23,481 bases of DNA, from positions 1-23,481 of IMG/VR virus record IMGVR_UViG_3300029953_000159. One strand, 5' to 3'. A program made the translations under genes and the position numbers. The stretch is from a virus. Shown here piece after piece: positions 20,017 through 23,481 of this stretch. The notes beneath the pieces are model-generated. The model saw nothing but the letters and a program-made list of their open reading frames with translations. It did no database searches and had not been told where the DNA came from. Within the stretch, counting starts at the first letter, position 1, and each line of letters begins with the position of its first letter.

Positions 20017-22398
20017 ATGCATAACTTAGTTACGGCGTTAGGCGCTTCGGGCGCACTGCGCGGCTTTGCCTACTTTAAACAGTTTATCGTCTGCCAATAT
20101 GTGCCAGATGAAAAACGACCTGGCAAAACGCATAAATTTCCTATTCATCCGACGCACGGGTATCGTACCGACGCGCACGATCCGGCGATATGGATTACTG
20201 CCGATGAAGCGATCAATATCGCCACACTGTTTGGCCCAGGTTACGGCGTAGGATTTGTATTTACCGAGCAAGATCCGTTTTGGTTTATCGACGTGGACGA
20301 ATGCATTACTGCCGAGGGATATGGCCCAATTGTCAGTGAGCTGGCTGCGTTATTTCCCGGCTGCGCTGTGGAAATTAGCCAGTCTGGTCGAGGGTTGCAT
20401 TTTTTTGGTATGGGGCGCGCGACGGATGATCGGCGTGTAAAAGATAAAACCAACAAATTGTTTGATCTGTTCACCAAATTGCGTTTTGTGGCGCTCACTG
20501 GCGTCGGCGCCGTCGGTGCGGTCGATGCCCACAATTACAGTGACAATCTTGCCGAGCTGGTCAAGCGTCATCTGATGCGCGATCCAAACGAAACCGACAG
20601 CGGGTGGACGACGGAACCCTGCGATGAATGGCATGGCCCGGACGACGACTCTGCGCTCATTCAACGGGCATTGCGGTCACAATCCGCATCGGCAGCATTT
20701 GGCAATAAGGCAAGTTTTGCCGATTTGTGGAATGCCGACATTGTGGCGCTCGGCAAATGTTTCCCGCATCCGACTGAACCCTACGGATACAGTGAGGCCG
20801 ACAGCGCGCTCGCCATGCACCTATCATTTTGGACCGGTAAAAATTGCGAGCGCATCCAGCGCATCATGATGCAGTCGCAACTCTACCGGCAGAAATGGGA
20901 ACGTGAGGATTATCTACCGCGCACCATCAGGGCAGTCGTTCGCCTGTCGCATGACGTACTGACCGACAAACATCCCGAACCGGCACAAGCGGTCGAGTCA
21001 GGCGACATTGAAAACCCCGTGCCAAAGATGGTCGAGGGAAATGTCTATCTGGGCGCACAGGAGCAGATCAACACATTCAAGGGGTGCATCTATGTCCAGG
21101 ACATGCACCGTATCATGGTCCCGTCTGGCAACCTGCTAAAGCCGGATCAATTTCGCGTTGCATATGGTGGGTTTATGTTTCAGATGGATGTGGAGAATCG
21201 CCGATCGAGCCGCGATGCGTTCGAAGCGTTCACACAGTCGCAGCTCTACCGTGCGCCGAAGGTTGACACGTCCACTTTTAGGCCAGATTTAAAATCAGGC
21301 ATGATCATCAACACGGGCGGCATGACGCGGGTCAATTCTTATGTGCCGATCAACATGCCGCGTCGGGTCGGTGATCCCGCACCATTTTTAAATCATTTGC
21401 GCAAGCTGTTGCCTGTTGAACGCGATGCCTTAATTTTACTGTCCTACATGTCTGCCGTCGTTCAATACAAGGGCGTTAAATTCCAATGGTGCCCATTCAT
21501 CCAGGGCGTTGAAGGTAACGGCAAATCACTATTTAGTCGTTGCGTAGATTACGCGGTGGGCGATAAATATTCACATTGGCCGAAAGCCGACCAGATTCAT
21601 AAAAATTTCAACATGTGGCAATTGAATAAGATCTTTATCGCTGTGGAAGATATTTGCATCAGTGAGTCAAATAAATCCGTGTGGGAATTGTTGAAACCGA
21701 TGATCACCGGGGAAAAGCAATCAATTGAGCCGAAAGGTGTGGATGCGGCAACCAGGTACGTATGCTGCAATTACATCCTGAACGGCAACAGTAAAAACGG
21801 TATCCCTAAAACACAAAATGACCGAAGGGCGGCGCCGCTATTTACCGCACAGCAGTCAAAACCGGATCTGGTGCGCGACCACATTACTGCTGACTACGTG
21901 ACGGGTTTATATAACTGGCTCAAAAATGAAGATGGTTACGCCATCGTGTCGGAATTACTGCACACGTTCCCCATACCGCCAGAATTTAATCCTGCCGGCG
22001 CATGCCAGGTGGCACCAATCACCAGCAGCACTGACGAAGCCATCAGCGAGTCGCAAGGGTTGATCGACCAGGAAATATTAGAAGCCATCGCACAAGGTCA
22101 GGAAGGTTTCTGCGGCGGGTTTATTTCATCGATTGCGCTGGATCGGCTGATCGACCGTCGCCACACCAACAACAAAATTGCACTCAACCAGCGTCGCACC
22201 ATCCTGCAGCGACTTGGTTATGACTGGCATCCCGCGTTACATCAGGGGCGTGTCAATAATATCGTGCTGCCGGATAACGGCAAACCACGACTTTACATCA
22301 CAAAATTCTCCCCGCATTACGGTCTATCCAACGCCGCCGATGTTGCGCGTGCGTACACGGATTCACAAATATCTAGCCTGTTACAATTTAATTGTTGA
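20017..22398 (+). CDS. Primase-helicase (AEP primase plus D5-type SF3 helicase)
   Basis: A 793-residue fusion. The N-terminus shows archaeo-eukaryotic primase/PrimPol motifs: F-I-D-V-D-E (90-95, metal-binding Asp pair), S-Q-S-G-R-G-L-H-F-F-G (121-131, with His128) and V-A-L-T-G (158-162). The C-terminal helicase has Walker A G-V-E-G-N-G-K-S (497-504), Walker B K-I-F-I-A-V-E-D (538-545) and a motif C-like N-Y-I-L-N-G-N-S (585-592) followed by N-D-R-R. It should prime and open the phage fork for the family B polymerase. ATG 20017 follows the HTH stop by one base. The stop codon lies inside operator copy 4. Confidence 0.85.
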   Translation: MHNLVTALGASGALRGFAYFKQFIVCQYVPDEKRPGKTHKFPIHPTHGYRTDAHDPAIWITADEAINIATLFGPGYGVGFVFTEQDPFWFIDVDECITAEGYGPIVSELAALFPGCAVEISQSGRGLHFFGMGRATDDRRVKDKTNKLFDLFTKLRFVALTGVGAVGAVDAHNYSDNLAELVKRHLMRDPNETDSGWTTEPCDEWHGPDDDSALIQRALRSQSASAAFGNKASFADLWNADIVALGKCFPHPTEPYGYSEADSALAMHLSFWTGKNCERIQRIMMQSQLYRQKWEREDYLPRTIRAVVRLSHDVLTDKHPEPAQAVESGDIENPVPKMVEGNVYLGAQEQINTFKGCIYVQDMHRIMVPSGNLLKPDQFRVAYGGFMFQMDVENRRSSRDAFEAFTQSQLYRAPKVDTSTFRPDLKSGMIINTGGMTRVNSYVPINMPRRVGDPAPFLNHLRKLLPVERDALILLSYMSAVVQYKGVKFQWCPFIQGVEGNGKSLFSRCVDYAVGDKYSHWPKADQIHKNFNMWQLNKIFIAVEDICISESNKSVWELLKPMITGEKQSIEPKGVDAATRYVCCNYILNGNSKNGIPKTQNDRRAAPLFTAQQSKPDLVRDHITADYVTGLYNWLKNEDGYAIVSELLHTFPIPPEFNPAGACQVAPITSSTDEAISESQGLIDQEILEAIAQGQEGFCGGFISSIALDRLIDRRHTNNKIALNQRRTILQRLGYDWHPALHQGRVNNIVLPDNGKPRLYITKFSPHYGLSNAADVARAYTDSQISSLLQFNC

Positions 22399-22410
22399 CG
22401 GCTCCGTCAA
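22395..22410. promoter_or_regulatory. Palindromic operator, copy 4
   Basis: TTGACGGCTCCGTCAA, the most symmetrical copy; with the flanking G and C it is an 18-base palindrome with 8-bp arms GTTGACGG/CCGTCAAC (22394-22411). It overlaps the primase stop codon and the -35 of the next promoter. Confidence 0.8.
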
Positions 22411-22423
22411 CTTTATTTAATCT
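22395..22423 (+). promoter_or_regulatory. Promoter of the distal AT-rich genes
   Basis: TTGACG (22395-22400) and TAATCT (22418-22423) are 17 bases apart. The expected start is near 22430, and CCGGAGA (22444-22450) precedes ATG 22458. Spacing and elements mirror the minus-strand promoter at 16887-16859. Confidence 0.65.
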
Positions 22424-22445
22424 ACGTGCATCAACTAAACAAACC

Positions 22446-22458
22446 GGAGATTAAATAA
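22446..22458 (+). repeat. Repeated Shine-Dalgarno leader, copy 1
   Basis: GGAGATTAAATAA before the ATG of the 114-codon gene. The identical 13 bases recur at 22807-22819 before the next gene, so both genes have the same translation start context. Confidence 0.75.
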
Positions 22459-22802
22459 TGAAAATTACAGTAACTTGCTCACGCTGCCGAGGTTCTGGAA
22501 ATTACAGTTTTAATTTACTCAAAGGAACAGTTTGTTTCGGATGTGGCGGAAGCGGTTATAAATTGGTTGATGAAGCAAAGCATGAAGCCGCAATTGTTAG
22601 AAAACAAAAGGCTGATACATTGTCTAAATTGACACGCGAACGCCGCGCAATTATTGCAGCGCAAGTGAAAGCCGAATTAGAAAAAGAATTTGGATTTTTG
22701 GCCGACACCGATCTGGCAATGTTTAATTTAGTTTCAGAATGCCAACGAGTACACAAATGTACACCCGGCGATATCGTTCAACAGCGCCTCGCAGCCAAAT
22801 AA
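22458..22802 (+). CDS. DnaJ-zinc-finger-like small protein
   Basis: A 114-residue protein. Two C-x-x-C-x-G-x-G motifs, C-S-R-C-R-G-S-G (7-14) and C-F-G-C-G-G-S-G (26-33), are the DnaJ zinc-finger repeat; two copies can hold one zinc ion. A charged, helical segment follows (about 40-80, E-A-K-H-E-A-A-I-V-R-K-Q-K and K-A-E-L-E-K-E-F). There is no J domain. The gene is AT-rich compared with the primase and follows its own operator-bearing promoter. It may act as an RNA- or protein-binding adaptor; the function is unknown. Confidence 0.65.
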   Translation: MKITVTCSRCRGSGNYSFNLLKGTVCFGCGGSGYKLVDEAKHEAAIVRKQKADTLSKLTRERRAIIAAQVKAELEKEFGFLADTDLAMFNLVSECQRVHKCTPGDIVQQRLAAK

Positions 22803-22806
22803 CCCA

Positions 22807-22819
22807 GGAGATTAAATAA
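22807..22819 (+). repeat. Repeated Shine-Dalgarno leader, copy 2
   Basis: GGAGATTAAATAA, identical to 22446-22458, two bases before the next gene start. Confidence 0.75.
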
Positions 22820-22820
22820 A

Positions 22821-23481
22821 ATGACACAATCTAAAACAAGCCTAGTCCTGTGCACATGCCGCGCTGATATGACATCTAAAAATGGTTTTAAATGGCCTGC
22901 GGTCGGCGAGGTCGCAACTGCGCCTGATTGGAAACCTACACCTGAATGCGGAAATGGCCCGCATGGTTGGCTATATGGTCAAGGTGATTACTCATGTGGT
23001 GAGTATCTGGATGAAACAGCGAAATGGCTTGTCGTCGAAGTTATTACCAAAAATATTGTGATGATCGGCGGAAAATGCAAATTTGAACGCGGAGTTGTTC
23101 GATTTATCGGTGATAAAAAATCAGCAACTGACTTCCTGATCGCTAATGAGCCGCAATCTGCGAGAGTTGCTGTAATTGGCGCAACTGTAATTGTCGGAGA
23201 TACAGAAAACGCATTGACTGGCTATAAAGGCACAGCCACAGCGGGCGCGTACGGCACAGCCACAGCGGGCTATAAAGGCACAGCCACAGCGGGCTATAAA
23301 GGCACAGCCACAGCGGGCTATAAAGGCACAGCCACAGCGGGCGATATCGGCACAGCCACAGCGGGCGCGTACGGCACAGCCACAGCGGGCGCGTACGGCA
23401 CAGCCACAGCGGGCGCGTACGGCACAGCCACAGCGGGCGCGTACGGCACAATTTGCATTCAAGATTGGGATTCAAAAAATG
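22821..23481 (+). CDS. Phage protein with 8-residue GTATAGxx tandem repeats (3' partial)
   Basis: Starts at ATG 22821 after a GGAG leader and runs open to the window end. The N-terminal ~130 residues contain L-C-T-C-R-A-D-M-T-S, G-F-K-W-P-A-V-G-E-V, E-C-G-N-G-P-H-G-W-L-Y-G-Q-G-D and W-L-V-V-E-V. This is a pattern I associate with a phage protein family that also carries such repeats. Nine full units of G-x-x-G-T-A-T-A (23220-23435) and one partial follow, then I-C-I-Q-D-W-D. The repeats may form a beta-helical or collagen-like stalk. The function is unknown; sequence past the window is needed for its end. Confidence 0.7.
   Translation, partial: MTQSKTSLVLCTCRADMTSKNGFKWPAVGEVATAPDWKPTPECGNGPHGWLYGQGDYSCGEYLDETAKWLVVEVITKNIVMIGGKCKFERGVVRFIGDKKSATDFLIANEPQSARVAVIGATVIVGDTENALTGYKGTATAGAYGTATAGYKGTATAGYKGTATAGYKGTATAGDIGTATAGAYGTATAGAYGTATAGAYGTATAGAYGTICIQDWDSKN
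23220..23450 (+). repeat. 24-bp coding tandem repeat, about 9.6 copies
   Basis: Unit GGC-xxx-xxx-GGC-ACA-GCC-ACA-GCG. The 18 fixed bases are identical in every complete copy; only the two x codons vary (TAT-AAA, GCG-TAC, GAT-ATC), giving Y-K, A-Y or D-I. The order is YK, AY, YK, YK, YK, DI, AY, AY, AY, AY. The tenth copy stops after GGC-ACA. Confidence 0.95.

Noticed and set aside
23220-23450. Possible CRISPR array
   Set aside because: Units are contiguous 24-mers with only six variable bases, in frame within a gene, and no cas genes are present.
23121-23475. Long minus-strand frames with repeats such as C-A-V-R-A-R-C-G
   Set aside because: They are mirror images of the 24-bp coding repeat; a repeat of length divisible by three keeps several frames open. 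The plus-strand frame has a ribosome binding site, a non-repeat domain and operon context.

Overview
This window is a stretch of a tailed bacteriophage (or prophage) genome with a contractile-tail (myovirus-type) baseplate. Genes are packed end to end, mostly with ATGA or TGATG start/stop overlaps. No ribosomal, tRNA, transposase or ordinary bacterial housekeeping gene is visible. The host is probably Gram-negative: there is a lipoprotein with a lipobox, a FlgJ-type glucosaminidase lysin, and -35/-10 promoters with Shine-Dalgarno leaders. The host genus cannot be named from the sequence alone.

Layout. (1) 1-5363, plus strand: tail-tip and baseplate genes in the order tube-end protein, plug, hub, spike, unknown helical protein, gp25-like wedge, J-like wedge, I-like wedge. 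(2) 5374-7946: adsorption genes. These are a tail-collar fibre, a short fibre-associated protein, a fibre-like protein with an apparent Sec signal peptide, and a 40-residue repeat peptide. (3) 7950-10453: lysis region with several small membrane proteins, a glucosaminidase endolysin, a lipoprotein and a class-3-lipase-like hydrolase. (4) 10450-16823, minus strand: replication/recombination operon with two small proteins, a conserved phage protein, a Cas4/RecB-like nuclease with four candidate cluster cysteines, a putative ssDNA-binding protein, an internal terminator, small unknown genes and a family B DNA polymerase. (5) 16901-22398, plus strand: SF2 helicase, PAPS-reductase-like PP-loop protein, VRR-NUC nuclease, TetR-type HTH protein and a primase-helicase. 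(6) 22458-23481: a DnaJ-zinc-finger-like protein and a protein with a 24-bp/8-residue tandem repeat, cut by the window end.

How it fits together. Regions 4 and 5 form a nearly complete replication and recombination set, read divergently from about 16.85 kb. The most striking feature is a set of four 16-bp palindromes with consensus TTGACRGNNYYGTCAA, at 16415, 16872, 19330 and 22395. All lie outside coding sequence or over a stop codon, and each sits on or next to a predicted promoter of the early genes. With the small TetR-type HTH protein encoded inside one of these units, this looks like a self-contained early-gene repression circuit. A second notable structure is the PP-loop gene. It is AT-rich, carries its own ribosome binding site and is bracketed by a 17-bp direct repeat that encodes the same residues at the helicase end, as expected for a cassette inserted at the helicase 3' end.

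Several genes shorter than 60 codons are supported by overlap geometry with their neighbours and are listed. Functional names rest on motifs read by eye; no database search was possible.
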